From Dokdonia sp. Dokd-P16 (lineage in GTDB: Bacteria > Bacteroidota > Bacteroidia > Flavobacteriales > Flavobacteriaceae): 64,000 nucleotides of DNA. The stretch's first letter is position 1; every line of letters begins with the position of its first letter. Both the position numbers and the translations under genes were made by a program. The stretch lies in the NCBI RefSeq assembly GCF_003095655.1, contig NZ_CP029151.1, positions 1,053,001 through 1,117,000 of the forward strand, read 5' to 3'. Below, piece after piece: positions 46,501-54,893 of this stretch. The notes under the pieces are model-generated. The model saw only the letters and a list, made by a program, of their open reading frames with translations, had not been told where the DNA came from and did no database searches.

Positions 46501-49500
46501 AAACTTCAGCTTCTTCATCAATTGCATCGTCAGTTGTTGGTACTGTTACTGTAAAATCAGTAACTCCAGCAGGAACTGTAATCGTACCATCACCATTTAA
46601 TACAACACCGTTAGTGAATTCTGCATCCGTTGGTAGCGTGTAATCCTCATCCTCAGTACTATCATTTGAAATAACAAATGGATATACTTCAGCATCTGCA
46701 CTCTCTACAACTACTACATCGTGTACTAATGAAGTACCTTCTAATTCTTCTTCCGTTGATACCGATACTACACCAGCATCATCGTTATCTGTAATCGTTC
46801 CTGTAGCAGCTACTCCACCAACAGTAAGATCATAAACTTCAGCTTCTTCATCAATTGCATCGTCAGTTGTTGGTACTGTTACTGTAAAATCAGTAACTCC
46901 AGCAGGAACTGTAATCGTACCATCACCATTTAATACAACACCGTTAGTGAATTCCGCATCCGTTGGTAGCGTGTAATCCTCATCCTCAGTACTATCATTT
47001 GAAATAACAAATGGATATACTTCAGCATCTGCGCTCTCTACAACTACTACATCGTGTACTAATGAAGTACCTTCTAATTCTTCTTCCGTTGATACCGATA
47101 CTACACCAGCATCATCGTTATCTGTAATCGTTCCTGTAGCAGCTACTCCACCAACAGTAAGATCATAAACTTCAGCTTCTTCATCAATTGCATCGTCAGT
47201 TGTTGGTACTGTTACTGTAAAGTCAGTAACTCCAGCAGGAACTGTAATCGTACCATCACCATTTAATACAACACCGTTAGTGAATTCCGCATCCGTTGGT
47301 AGCGTGTAATCCTCATCCTCAGTACTATCATTTGAAATAACAAATGGATATACTTCAGCATCTGCGCTCTCTACAACTACTACATCGTGTACTAGTGAAG
47401 TACCTTCTAATTCTTCTTCCGTTGATACCGATACTACACCAGCATCATCGTTATCTGTAATCGTTCCTGTAGCAGCTACTCCACCAACAGTAAGATCATA
47501 AACTTCAGCTTCTTCATCAATTGCATCGTCAGTTGTTGGTACTGTTACTGTAAAGTCAGTAACTCCAGCAGGAACTGTAATCGTACCATCACCATTTAAT
47601 ACAACACCGTTAGTGAATTCCGCATCCGTTGGTAGCGTGTAATCCTCATCCTCAGTACTATCATTTGAAATAACAAATGGATATACTTCAGCATCTGCGC
47701 TCTCTACAACTACTACATCGTGTACTAATGAAGTACCTTCTAATTCTTCTTCCGTTGATACCGATACTACACCAGCATCATCGTTATCTGTAATCGTTCC
47801 TGTAGCAGCTACTCCACCAACAGTAAGATCATAAACTTCAGCTTCTTCATCAATTGCATCGTCAGTTGTTGGTACTGTTACTGTAAAATCAGTAACTCCA
47901 GCAGGAACTGTAATCGTACCATCACCATTTAATACAACACCGTTAGTGAATTCTGCATCCGTTGGTAGCGTGTAATCCTCATCCTCAGTACTATCATTTG
48001 AAATAACAAATGGATATACTTCAGCATCTGCGCTCTCTACAACTACTACATCGTGTACTAATGAAGTACCTTCTAATTCTTCTTCCGTTGATACCGATAC
48101 TACACCAGCATCATCATTATCTGTAATCGTTCCTGTAGCAGCTACTCCACCAACAGTAAGATCATAAACTTCAGCTTCTTCATCAATTGCATCGTCAGTT
48201 GTTGGTACTGTTACTGTAAAATCAGTAACTCCAGCAGGAACTGTAATCGTACCATCACCATTTAATACAACACCGTTAGTGAATTCTGCATCCGTTGGTA
48301 GCGTGTAATCCTCATCCTCAGTACTATCATTTGAAATAACAAATGGATATACTTCAGCATCTGCACTCTCTACAACTACTACATCGTGTACTAATGAAGT
48401 ACCTTCTAATTCTTCTTCCGTTGATACCGATACTACACCAGCATCATCGTTATCTGTAATCGTTCCTGTAGCAGCTACTCCACCAACAGTAAGATCATAA
48501 ACTTCAGCTTCTTCATCAATTGCATCGTCAGTTGTTGGTACTGTTACTGTAAAGTCAGTAACTCCAGCAGGAACTGTAATGGTACCATCACCATTTAATA
48601 CAACACCGTTAGTGAATTCTGCATCCGTTGGTAGCGTGTAATCCTCATCCTCAGTACTATCATTTGAAATAACAAATGGATATACTTCAGCATCTGCGCT
48701 CTCTACAACTACTACATCGTGTACTAATGAAGTACCTTCTAATTCTTCTTCCGTTGATACCGATACTACACCAGCATCATCGTTATCTGTAATCGTTCCT
48801 GTAGCAGCTACTCCACCAACAGTAAGATCATAAACTTCAGCTTCTTCATCAATTGCATCGTCAGTTGTTGGTACTGTTACTGTAAAATCAGTAACTCCAG
48901 CAGGAACTGTAATCGTACCATCACCATTTAATACAACACCGTTAGTGAATTCTGCATCCGTTGGTAGCGTGTAATCCTCATCCTCAGTACTATCATTTGA
49001 AATAACAAATGGATATACTTCAGCATCTGCGCTCTCTACAACTACTACATCGTGTACTAATGAAGTACCTTCTAATTCTTCTTCCGTTGATACCGATACT
49101 ACACCAGCATCATCGTTATCTGTAATCGTTCCTGTAGCAGCTACTCCACCAACAGTAAGATCATAAACTTCAGCTTCTTCATCAATTGCATCGTCAGTTG
49201 TTGGTACTGTTACTGTAAAGTCAGTAACTCCAGCAGGAACTGTAATCGTACCATCACCATTTAATACAACACCGTTAGTGAATTCCGCATCCGTTGGTAG
49301 CGTGTAATCCTCATCCTCAGTACTATCATTTGAAATAACAAATGGATATACTTCAGCATCTGCGCTCTCTACAACTACTACATCGTGTACTAATGAAGTA
49401 CCTTCTAATTCTTCTTCCGTTGATACCGATACTACACCAGCATCATCATTATCTGTAATCGTTCCTGTAGCAGCTACTCCACCAACAGTAAGATCATAAA

Positions 49501-52500
49501 CTTCAGCTTCTTCATCAATTGCATCGTCAGTTGTTGGTACTGTTACTGTAAAGTCAGTAACTCCAGCAGGAACTGTAATCGTACCATCACCATTTAATAC
49601 AACACCGTTAGTGAATTCCGCATCCGTTGGTAGCGTGTAATCCTCATCCTCAGTACTATCATTTGAAATAACAAATGGATATACTTCAGCATCTGCACTC
49701 TCTACAACTACTACATCGTGTACTAATGAAGTACCTTCTAATTCTTCTTCCGTTGATACCGATACTACACCAGCATCATCGTTATCTGTAATCGTTCCTG
49801 TAGCAGCTACTCCACCAACAGTAAGATCATAAACTTCAGCTTCTTCATCAATTGCATCGTCAGTTGTTGGTACTGTTACTGTAAAATCAGTAACTCCAGC
49901 AGGAACTGTAATCGTACCATCACCATTTAATACAACACCGTTAGTGAATTCTGCATCCGTTGGTAGCGTGTAATCCTCATCCTCAGTACTATCATTTGAA
50001 ATAACAAATGGATATACTTCAGCATCTGCGCTCTCTACAACTACTACATCGTGTACTAATGAAGTACCTTCTAATTCTTCTTCCGTTGATACCGATACTA
50101 CACCAGCATCATCATTATCTGTAATCGTTCCTGTAGCAGCTACTCCACCAACAGTAAGATCATAAACTTCAGCTTCTTCATCAATTGCATCGTCAGTTGT
50201 TGGTACTGTTACTGTAAAGTCAGTAACTCCAGCAGGAACTGTAATCGTACCATCACCATTTAATACAACACCGTTAGTGAATTCTGCATCCGTTGGTAGC
50301 GTGTAATCCTCATCCTCAGTACTATCATTTGAAATAACAAATGGATATACTTCAGCATCTGCGCTCTCTACAACTACTACATCGTGTACTAGTGAAGTAC
50401 CTTCTAATTCTTCTTCCGTTGATACCGATACTACACCAGCATCATCGTTATCTGTAATCGTTCCTGTAGCAGCTACTCCACCAACAGTAAGATCATAAAC
50501 TTCAGCTTCTTCATCAATTGTATCGTCAGTTGTTGGTACTGTTACTGTAAAGTCAGTAACTCCAGCAGGAACTGTAATGGTACCATCACCATTTAATACA
50601 ACACCGTTAGTGAATTCTGCATCCGTTGGTAGCGTGTAATCCTCATCCTCAGTACTATCATTTGAAATAACAAATGGATATACTTCAGCATCTGCGCTCT
50701 CTACAACTACTACATCGTGTACTAATGAAGTACCTTCTAATTCTTCTTCCGTTGATACCGATACTACACCAGCATCATCGTTATCTGTAATCGTTCCTGT
50801 AGCAGCTACTCCACCAACAGTAAGATCATAAACTTCAGCTTCTTCATCAATTGCATCGTCAGTTGTTGGTACTGTTACTGTAAAATCAGTAACTCCAGCA
50901 GGAACTGTAATCGTACCATCACCATTTAATACAACACCGTTAGTGAATTCTGCATCCGTTGGTAGCGTGTAATCCTCATCCTCAGTACTATCATTTGAAA
51001 TAACAAATGGATATACTTCAGCATCTGCGCTCTCTACAACTACTACATCGTGTACTAATGAAGTACCTTCTAATTCTTCTTCCGTTGATACCGATACTAC
51101 ACCAGCATCATCGTTATCTGTAATCGTTCCTGTAGCAGCTACTCCACCAACAGTAAGATCATAAACTTCAGCTTCTTCATCAATTGCATCGTCAGTTGTT
51201 GGTACTGTTACTGTAAAATCAGTAACTCCAGCAGGAACTGTAATCGTACCATCACCATTTAATACAACACCGTTAGTGAATTCCGCATCCGTTGGTAGCG
51301 TGTAATCCTCATCCTCAGTACTATCATTTGAAATAACAAATGGATATACTTCAGCATCTGCGCTCTCTACAACTACTACATCGTGTACTAATGAAGTACC
51401 TTCTAATTCTTCTTCCGTTGATACCGATACTACACCAGCATCATCGTTATCTGTAATCGTTCCTGTAGCAGCTACTCCACCAACAGTAAGATCATAAACT
51501 TCAGCTTCTTCATCAATTGCATCGTCAGTTGTTGGTACTGTTACTGTAAAGTCAGTAACTCCAGCAGGAACTGTAATCGTACCATCACCATTTAATACAA
51601 CACCGTTAGTGAATTCCGCATCCGTTGGTAGCGTGTAATCCTCATCCTCAGTACTATCATTTGAAATAACAAATGGATATACTTCAGCATCTGCGCTCTC
51701 TACAACTACTACATCGTGTACTAATGAAGTACCTTCTAATTCTTCTTCCGTTGATACCGATACTACACCAGCATCATCGTTATCTGTAATCGTTCCTGTA
51801 GCAGCTACTCCACCAACAGTAAGATCATAAACTTCAGCTTCTTCATCAATTGCATCGTCAGTTGTTGGTACTGTTACTGTAAAATCAGTAACTCCAGCAG
51901 GAACTGTAATCGTACCATCACCATTTAATACAACACCGTTAGTGAATTCTGCATCCGTTGGTAGCGTGTAATCCTCATCCTCAGTACTATCATTTGAAAT
52001 AACAAATGGATATACTTCAGCATCTGCGCTCTCTACAACTACTACATCGTGTACTAATGAAGTACCTTCTAATTCTTCTTCCGTTGATACCGATACTACA
52101 CCAGCATCATCATTATCTGTAATCGTTCCTGTAGCAGCTACTCCACCAACAGTAAGATCATAAACTTCAGCTTCTTCATCAATTGCATCGTCAGTTGTTG
52201 GTACTGTTACTGTAAAATCAGTAACTCCAGCAGGAACTGTAATCGTACCATCACCATTTAATACAACACCGTTAGTGAATTCTGCATCCGTTGGTAGCGT
52301 GTAATCCTCATCCTCAGTACTATCATTTGAAATAACAAATGGATATACTTCAGCATCTGCGCTCTCTACAACTACTACATCGTGTACTAATGAAGTACCT
52401 TCTAATTCTTCTTCCGTTGATACCGATACTACACCAGCATCATCGTTATCTGTAATCGTTCCTGTAGCAGCTACTCCACCAACAGTAAGATCATAAACTT

Positions 52501-54181
52501 CAGCTTCTTCATCAATTGTATCGTCAGTTGTTGGTACTGTTACTGTAAAGTCAGTAACTCCAGCAGGAACTGTAATAGTACCATCACCATTTAACACAAC
52601 ACCGTTAGTGAATTCTGCATCCGTTGGTAATGTGTAATCCGCATCCTCCGTACTATCATTTGAAATAACAAATGGATATACTTCAGCAACAATACTCTCC
52701 GCAACAACCACATCATGTACTAACGAAGTACCTTCTAATTCTTCTTCCGTTGATACTGACAAAACTCCAGCAGTATCATCATTAGTAATAGTTCCCACTC
52801 CAGTATTAGCTGCTGGATTGATTGTTCCGCTAGATACACTAGCTATACTAACCGAAAATTGTTCATTGTTTTCAACTTTATCATCTCCATTTACAGTAAC
52901 AGGAAACACTCCACCTGTCTGTCCAGCTGGTATAACAACTGTTAAGACTGTAGGAGCTACATAATCTGCATCACCTAGTGTACCCGTACCATTAGAAACT
53001 GTAAAAGCTACTGTTGTATCCACATCTACTGGCGCACCTAAAGTCACCGGAAAATTTGCAACTACAGTTGATCCATCATCACCTTCGACTACCGTCACAT
53101 CACCAACACTAACCAATATAGAATCAAAGAAATCATTTTCTTGTGAAGATTCGAAGTTAGTAATCGCAATAGCGATAGTATTATCGTTACCCGCGTCTAC
53201 ATCACTTAGTGACACAGTACCCGACAAATCTGTTTCTGTTATGGTAAAATTACCATTGCCAGAAACAGTAAAACTATATTGACCATTTGCGTCCGTTGTA
53301 GTTGTTTGAGTTGAATCACCTGTAAGATTAACAGCCACACCAGATCTTGGAGCACCGTCTACAAAAACTTGACCACAAATAATAGGATTAGTAAGGAGTA
53401 CAGACTCTTCAGGACTGTATTCCACATCTTCAAATAATAAAGAAAACTGTCTATCTTCAAAACCTAAACCTCCATTATAACCATCTTTACTTATTGTATA
53501 TTCAATAGAAGAGAACGAGTTATAATATCCAGTAAATGAATAAGAATCATCTACATTAATACCGTCAACAATTCCAGATCCATTAGACTCCCCTATTATC
53601 TGGGTAGGAGTTTGTGTAATGTTAATTTGTGAATTAGCACCATTTGTATAGTAGGCATCAGGAATCTCCAACTTAACTCTCTCTACATCCCCAGCAATAT
53701 TACTATCTAGGTCTAATGCAGTAAGATATACTGATACTGCCTGGCTTATATTAGTATTTGCTACTACGAAATTGAATGTAAAAACAACCTCTTGCCCATT
53801 AACCCCAGGGTCTCCCTCAATAACTGGCTGAAAAGCTCTATCAAAACCACCAATAGCACCAGTTGTAGCATCTAGGTTATCTATACTATTAATAGAAGCT
53901 CCATTAATAAATGCATCTACAGAGACTAAACAGTCAATACCTGCTGATACATCATTAAATCTAAAGACATCACCTACTTCAACTACCGTTGGTGAGCCAG
54001 CCTCTGATTCTACAGTAGCATTTGTTCCAATGAAATCTGCAGATGTTAATACAATAGGATCATCATCACACGATCTCGCAACAGATTGAGCGTAAATGTT
54101 TCCATTAAGAAATAATCCTCCGAAGGTCAACAGAAGGATTACAATGACATTATTAAAATGCTTAAGAGTAAATTTTATCAT
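37502..54181 (-). CDS. Giant repeat adhesin with type IX secretion (type B) C-terminal domain
   Basis: A 5,559-residue secreted protein. Signal peptide (VIVILLLTFGGLFLNGNIYAQ); an N-terminal beta region (about 30-260); a CNA_B/SdrD-like domain (about 262-350, with ICGQVFVDGAPRSGVAVNLTG); one Calx-beta-like domain (about 354-469); 21 tandem units of 111 residues (about 470-2800); 22 tandem units of 109 residues, also Calx-beta-like (about 2801-5198, each ending TDNDD or similar); two DUF11-like domains; and a last part of about 100 residues (GISMNGDGRNDSFRI, RIFNRWGVEVYNAEGY, LPVGTYYWILEY, GYLYLTR) that is the gliding-motility-associated type B sorting domain. The protein is extremely rich in Asp, Glu, Thr and Val, so calcium binding is likely. 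It is inferred to be a surface adhesin used in attachment or gliding, exported by T9SS with the PorP/SprF partner. Confidence 0.93.
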   Translation of the reverse strand: MIKFTLKHFNNVIVILLLTFGGLFLNGNIYAQSVARSCDDDPIVLTSADFIGTNATVESEAGSPTVVEVGDVFRFNDVSAGIDCLVSVDAFINGASINSIDNLDATTGAIGGFDRAFQPVIEGDPGVNGQEVVFTFNFVVANTNISQAVSVYLTALDLDSNIAGDVERVKLEIPDAYYTNGANSQINITQTPTQIIGESNGSGIVDGINVDDSYSFTGYYNSFSSIEYTISKDGYNGGLGFEDRQFSLLFEDVEYSPEESVLLTNPIICGQVFVDGAPRSGVAVNLTGDSTQTTTTDANGQYSFTVSGNGNFTITETDLSGTVSLSDVDAGNDNTIAIAITNFESSQENDFFDSILVSVGDVTVVEGDDGSTVVANFPVTLGAPVDVDTTVAFTVSNGTGTLGDADYVAPTVLTVVIPAGQTGGVFPVTVNGDDKVENNEQFSVSIASVSSGTINPAANTGVGTITNDDTAGVLSVSTEEELEGTSLVHDVVVAESIVAEVYPFVISNDSTEDADYTLPTDAEFTNGVVLNGDGTITVPAGVTDFTVTVPTTDDTIDEEAEVYDLTVGGVAATGTITDNDDAGVVSVSTEEELEGTSLVHDVVVVESADAEVYPFVISNDSTEDEDYTLPTDAEFTNGVVLNGDGTITVPAGVTDFTVTVPTTDDAIDEEAEVYDLTVGGVAATGTITDNDDAGVVSVSTEEELEGTSLVHDVVVVESADAEVYPFVISNDSTEDEDYTLPTDAEFTNGVVLNGDGTITVPAGVTDFTVTVPTTDDAIDEEAEVYDLTVGGVAATGTITDNDDAGVVSVSTEEELEGTSLVHDVVVVESADAEVYPFVISNDSTEDEDYTLPTDAEFTNGVVLNGDGTITVPAGVTDFTVTVPTTDDAIDEEAEVYDLTVGGVAATGTITDNDDAGVVSVSTEEELEGTSLVHDVVVVESADAEVYPFVISNDSTEDEDYTLPTDAEFTNGVVLNGDGTITVPAGVTDFTVTVPTTDDAIDEEAEVYDLTVGGVAATGTITDNDDAGVVSVSTEEELEGTSLVHDVVVVESADAEVYPFVISNDSTEDEDYTLPTDAEFTNGVVLNGDGTITVPAGVTDFTVTVPTTDDAIDEEAEVYDLTVGGVAATGTITDNDDAGVVSVSTEEELEGTSLVHDVVVVESADAEVYPFVISNDSTEDEDYTLPTDAEFTNGVVLNGDGTITVPAGVTDFTVTVPTTDDTIDEEAEVYDLTVGGVAATGTITDNDDAGVVSVSTEEELEGTSLVHDVVVVESADAEVYPFVISNDSTEDEDYTLPTDAEFTNGVVLNGDGTITVPAGVTDFTVTVPTTDDAIDEEAEVYDLTVGGVAATGTITDNDDAGVVSVSTEEELEGTSLVHDVVVVESADAEVYPFVISNDSTEDEDYTLPTDAEFTNGVVLNGDGTITVPAGVTDFTVTVPTTDDAIDEEAEVYDLTVGGVAATGTITDNDDAGVVSVSTEEELEGTSLVHDVVVVESADAEVYPFVISNDSTEDEDYTLPTDAEFTNGVVLNGDGTITVPAGVTDFTVTVPTTDDAIDEEAEVYDLTVGGVAATGTITDNDDAGVVSVSTEEELEGTSLVHDVVVVESADAEVYPFVISNDSTEDEDYTLPTDAEFTNGVVLNGDGTITVPAGVTDFTVTVPTTDDAIDEEAEVYDLTVGGVAATGTITDNDDAGVVSVSTEEELEGTSLVHDVVVVESADAEVYPFVISNDSTEDEDYTLPTDAEFTNGVVLNGDGTITVPAGVTDFTVTVPTTDDAIDEEAEVYDLTVGGVAATGTITDNDDAGVVSVSTEEELEGTSLVHDVVVVESADAEVYPFVISNDSTEDEDYTLPTDAEFTNGVVLNGDGTITVPAGVTDFTVTVPTTDDAIDEEAEVYDLTVGGVAATGTITDNDDAGVVSVSTEEELEGTSLVHDVVVVESADAEVYPFVISNDSTEDEDYTLPTDAEFTNGVVLNGDGTITVPAGVTDFTVTVPTTDDAIDEEAEVYDLTVGGVAATGTITDNDDAGVVSVSTEEELEGTSLVHDVVVVESADAEVYPFVISNDSTEDEDYTLPTDAEFTNGVVLNGDGTITVPAGVTDFTVTVPTTDDAIDEEAEVYDLTVGGVAATGTITDNDDAGVVSVSTEEELEGTSLVHDVVVVESADAEVYPFVISNDSTEDEDYTLPTDAEFTNGVVLNGDGTITVPAGVTDFTVTVPTTDDAIDEEAEVYDLTVGGVAATGTITDNDDAGVVSVSTEEELEGTSLVHDVVVVESADAEVYPFVISNDSTEDEDYTLPTDAEFTNGVVLNGDGTITVPAGVTDFTVTVPTTDDAIDEEAEVYDLTVGGVAATGTITDNDDAGVVSVSTEEELEGTSLVHDVVVVESADAEVYPFVISNDSTEDEDYTLPTDAEFTNGVVLNGDGTITVPAGVTDFTVTVPTTDDAIDEEAEVYDLTVGGVAATGTITDNDDAGVVSVSTEEELEGTSLVHDVVVVESADAEVYPFVISNDSTEDEDYTLPTDAEFTNGVVLNGDGTITVPAGVTDFTVTVPTTDDAIDEEAEVYDLTVGGVAATGTITDNDDAGVVSVSTEEELEGTSLVHDVVVVESADAEVYPFVISNDSTEDEDYTLPTDAEFTNGVVLNGDGTITVPAGVTDFTVTVPTTDDAIDEEAEVYDLTVGGVAATGTITDNDDAGVVSVSTEEELEGTSLVHDVVVVESADAEVYPFVISNDSTEDEDYTLPTDAEFTNGVVLNGDGTITVPAGVTDFTVTVPTTDDAIDEEAEVYDLTVGGVAATGTITDNDDAPTVTIEDVVVNEDAGTVTVPVTLTNPSDEDTVIEIVTTTGTAGEDDFEETIVTVTIPAGETEGEVVVPITEDTTDEEDEIFTVDGTVTSGNTDNTDPSGTVTIIDNDDAPTVTIEDVVVNEDAGTVTVPVTLTNPSDEDTVIEIVTTTGTAGEDDFEETIVTVTIPAGETEGEVVVPITEDTTDEEDEIFTVDGTVTSGNTANTDPSGDVTITDNDDAPTVTIEDVVVNEDAGTVTVPVTLSNPSDEDTVIDIVTTTGTAGEDDFEETIVTVTIPAGETEGEVIVPITEDTTDEEDEIFTVDGTVTSGNTDNTDPSGTVTITDNDDAPTVTIEDVVVNEDAGIVTVPVTLSNPSDEDTVIDIVTTTGTAGEDDFEETIVTVTIPAGETEGEVVVPITEDTTDEEDEIFTVDGTVTSGNTANTDPSGTVTITDNDDAPTVTIEDVVVNEDAGIVTVPVTLSNPSDEDTVIDIVTTTGTAGEDDFEETIVTVTIPAGETEGEVVVPITEDTTDEEDEIFTVDGTVTSGNTDNTDPSGTVTIVDNDDAPTVTIEDVVVNEDAGTATVPVTLSNPSDEDTVIDIVTTTGTAGEDDYTETIVTVTIPAGETEGEVVVPITEDTTDEEDEIFTVDGTVTSGNTANTDPSGDVTITDNDDAPTVTIEDVVVNEDAGTVTVPVTLSNPSDEDTVIDIVTTTGTAGEDDFEETIVTVTIPAGETEGEVVVPITEDTTDEEDEIFTVDGTVTSGNTANTDPSGDVTITDNDGAPTVTIGDVVVNEDAGTVTVPVTLSNPSDEDTVIDIVTTTGTAGEDDFEETIVTVTIPAGETEGEVVVPITEDTTDEEDEIFTVDGTVTSGNTDNTDPSGTVTIVDNDDAPTVTIEDVVVNEDAGTVTIPVTLSNPSDEDTVIDIVTTTGTAGEDDFEETIVTVTIPAGETEGEVIVPITEDTTDEEDEIFTVDGTVTSGNTANTDPSGTVTIIDNDDAPTVTIEDVVVNEDAGTVTVPVTLTNPSDEDTVIEIVTTTGTAGEDDFEETIVTVTIPAGETEGEVVVPITEDTTDEEDEIFTVDGTVTSGNTANTDPSGDVTITDNDDAPTVTIEDVVVNEDAGTVTVPVTLSNPSDEDTVIDIVTTTGTAGEDDFEETIVTVTIPAGETEGEVIVPITEDTTDEEDEIFTVDGTVTSGNTDNTDPSGTVTITDNDDAPTVTIEDVVVNEDAGIVTVPVMLSNPSDEDTVIDIVTTTGTAGEDDFEETIVTVTIPAGETEGEVVVPITEDTTDEEDEIFTVDGTVTSGNTDNTDPSGTVTITDNDDAPTVTIEDVVVNEDAGIVTVPVTLSNPSDEDTVIDIVTTTGTAGEDDFEETIVTVTIPAGETEGEVVVPITEDTTDEEDEIFTVDGTVTSGNTDNTDPSGTVTIVDNDDAPTVTIEDVVVNEDAGTATVPVTLSNPSDEDTVIDIVTTTGTAGEDDYTETIVTVTIPAGETEGEVVVPITEDTTDEEDEIFTVDGTVTSGNTANTDPSGDVTITDNDDAPTVTIEDVVVNEDAGTVTVPVTLSNPSDEDTVIDIVTTTGTAGEDDFEETIVTVTIPAGETEGEVVVPITEDTTDEEDEIFTVDGTVTSGNTDNTDPSGTVTITDNDGAPTVTIGDVVVNEDAGTVTVPVTLSNPSDEDTVIDIVTTTGTAGEDDFEETIVTVTIPAGETEGEVVVPITEDTTDEEDEIFTVDGTVTSGNTDNTDPSGTVTIVDNDDAPTVTIEDVVVNEDAGTVTIPVTLSNPSDEDTVIEIVTTTGTAGEDDYTETIVTVTIPAGETTGEVVIPITDDMLDEEDEIFTVDGTVTSGNTANTDPSGDVTITDNDGAPTVTIEDVIVDEGAGTVTIPVTLSNPSDEDTVIEIVTTTGTAGDDDYIETIVTVTIPAGETTGEVVIPITDDTLDEDDEIFTVDGTVTSGNTDNTDPSGTVTITDNDGAPTVTIEDVIVDEGAGTVTIPVTLSNPSDEDTVIEIVTTTGTAGEDDYTETIVTVTIPAGETTGEVVIPITDDMLDEEDETFTVDGTVTSGNTANTDPSGDVTITDNDGAPTVTIEDVVVDEDAGTVTIPVTLSNPSDEDTVIEIVTTTGTAGEDDYTETIVTVTIPAGETTGEVVIPITDDMLDEEDEIFTVDGTVTSGNTDNTDPSGTVTIVDNDDAPTVTIEDVVVNEDAGTVTIPVTLSNPSDEDTVIEIVTTTGTAGEDDFEETIVTVTIPAGETTGEVVIPITDDMLDEEDETFTVDGTVTSGNTANTDPSGTVTITDNDGAPTVTIEDVVVDEGAGTVTIPVTLSNPSDEDTVIEIVTTTGTAGEDDYTETIVTVTIPAGETTGEVVIPITDDMLDEEDETFTVDGTVTSGNTDNTDPSGTVTITDNDAPVTTPNLDLVKVGIVNDSNGNDVVDAGDTITYTLTVTNNGNEDLTNVIVVDPLIIINEGPVAVLAISESATFTGTYTITQDDIEAGGVVNVATAEGTDQAGNTITDQSDDPTDTTNVDVDGDGDFEDPTVTILDQSPDIMITKNGVFQDFNQDGFANAGDQILYTFDVINTGNVILNDVIVTDEMVEVIGDAVSLLPGESVTFTAVYIITQQDVTNGEVVNTALAIGLTNNGLEISDISDDVTDTTGDDDPTVTVLSQSSGLIFNNGISMNGDGRNDSFRIQGIENFPENRLRIFNRWGVEVYNAEGYGSDGKAFIGLSEGRTTISQDKFLPVGTYYWILEYVNSVGETINNSGYLYLTR
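40480..42940 (-). repeat. Higher-order duplication in array B, copy 1
   Basis: This block matches the sequence 2,616 bp (8 x 327) downstream. The unit at 40549 is identical by eye to the unit at 43165, including a shared rare change (ACATCTCCGATAGTCAC at 40844 and 43460). Some inner units differ (for example 40876 versus 43492), so later exchange has occurred. Boundaries are approximate. Confidence 0.75.
43096..45556 (-). repeat. Higher-order duplication in array B, copy 2
   Basis: Partner of the block at 40480-42940, offset by 2,616 bp. Both contain the unusual TVTIGDVVV unit and the AGTATVPV unit in the same order. Similarity fades within the unit beginning 45454. Confidence 0.75.
45781..52773 (-). 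repeat. Tandem array A: 21 units of 333 bp (111 aa)
   Basis: The DND-encoding segment recurs every 333 bp from 45781 to 52441. Twenty units are nearly identical and differ only at a handful of positions, mostly silent (CCGCATCC/CTGCATCC, GCGCTCTC/GCACTCTC, GTAAAATC/GTAAAGTC). The most N-terminal unit (52441-52773) is the most divergent. Units begin AGVVSVSTEEELEGTSLVHD. Confidence 0.95.
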
Positions 54182-54255
54182 ATACTATAGGTAGCTGAAA
54201 GCATAAGCTTTCTGTTTTAGTTGCAATTAATGGGGTGTAACTATAAAAACCATTA

Positions 54256-54263
54256 CAAAAATA
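54256..54263 (-). promoter_or_regulatory. Candidate -7 box (TATTTTTG) for the adhesin gene
   Basis: On the minus strand TATTTTTG matches TAnnTTTG and lies 75 bp before the adhesin start codon, giving a leader of about 65-70 nt. No -33 TTG is at the expected spacing, so the call is tentative. Confidence 0.35.
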
Positions 54264-54877
54264 CAATGGACTTAAAAAACGGATTTCAGAACTACCCATC
54301 TTCACCAAAAATTCGATTAAAGAAGCAAATAATTCGGTGTTATACACATGTTATAAACAATTAAAATTCCAAGCAACACAATTCCCTCCTATGTACGCAA
54401 TAAATAGCGGTAGGGTTTTAGAAAATATAAAATTTGTTGATTAGCATAATCCGCTGAACATCAGTATAGATAAGGGATAAGCGGCTTCACGCTCGAAAAA
54501 ACTACTAAAAAACGATATAAAAATGGCCTCTTAAAATATGTTAATATTCTAGCAGTCAGACAGGTATATGTTGCTAATTTTCCATGTTAATTAACAGATT
54601 TTCCTGCAATACTGAGCTTATAATTAATCTTCTCTGAAATAGAGTTTTTATAATATTTCAGAGAAAAAAGCGTACCGCTTAAAATCGTAGAATCTTAAAG
54701 AAAAAAGAAAATAACGAATTTAAGAGCTTTTACGGACAGTTAGTTATAAATACAAGTGTGTATTCATAAATTCCGAAAAACACTCTAAAACAAGTCTTGA
54801 GGACAAGCCAAATTACGTATACATAATTTTTTACTATTCAAAAATAGTATAGCAATAGAATAAAATTATGATTCAAA

Positions 54878-54893
54878 TTTTCGCGAAAGCGTA
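54878..54893. repeat. Iterated palindrome copy 15 (after rseP stop)
   Basis: TTTTCGCGAAAGCGTA, left arm diverged, 6 bp downstream of the rseP stop codon. Confidence 0.75.

Noticed and set aside
38587-52773. CRISPR-like array
   Set aside because: Units are 327 or 333 bp, contiguous, without unique spacers, and in frame with a gene.
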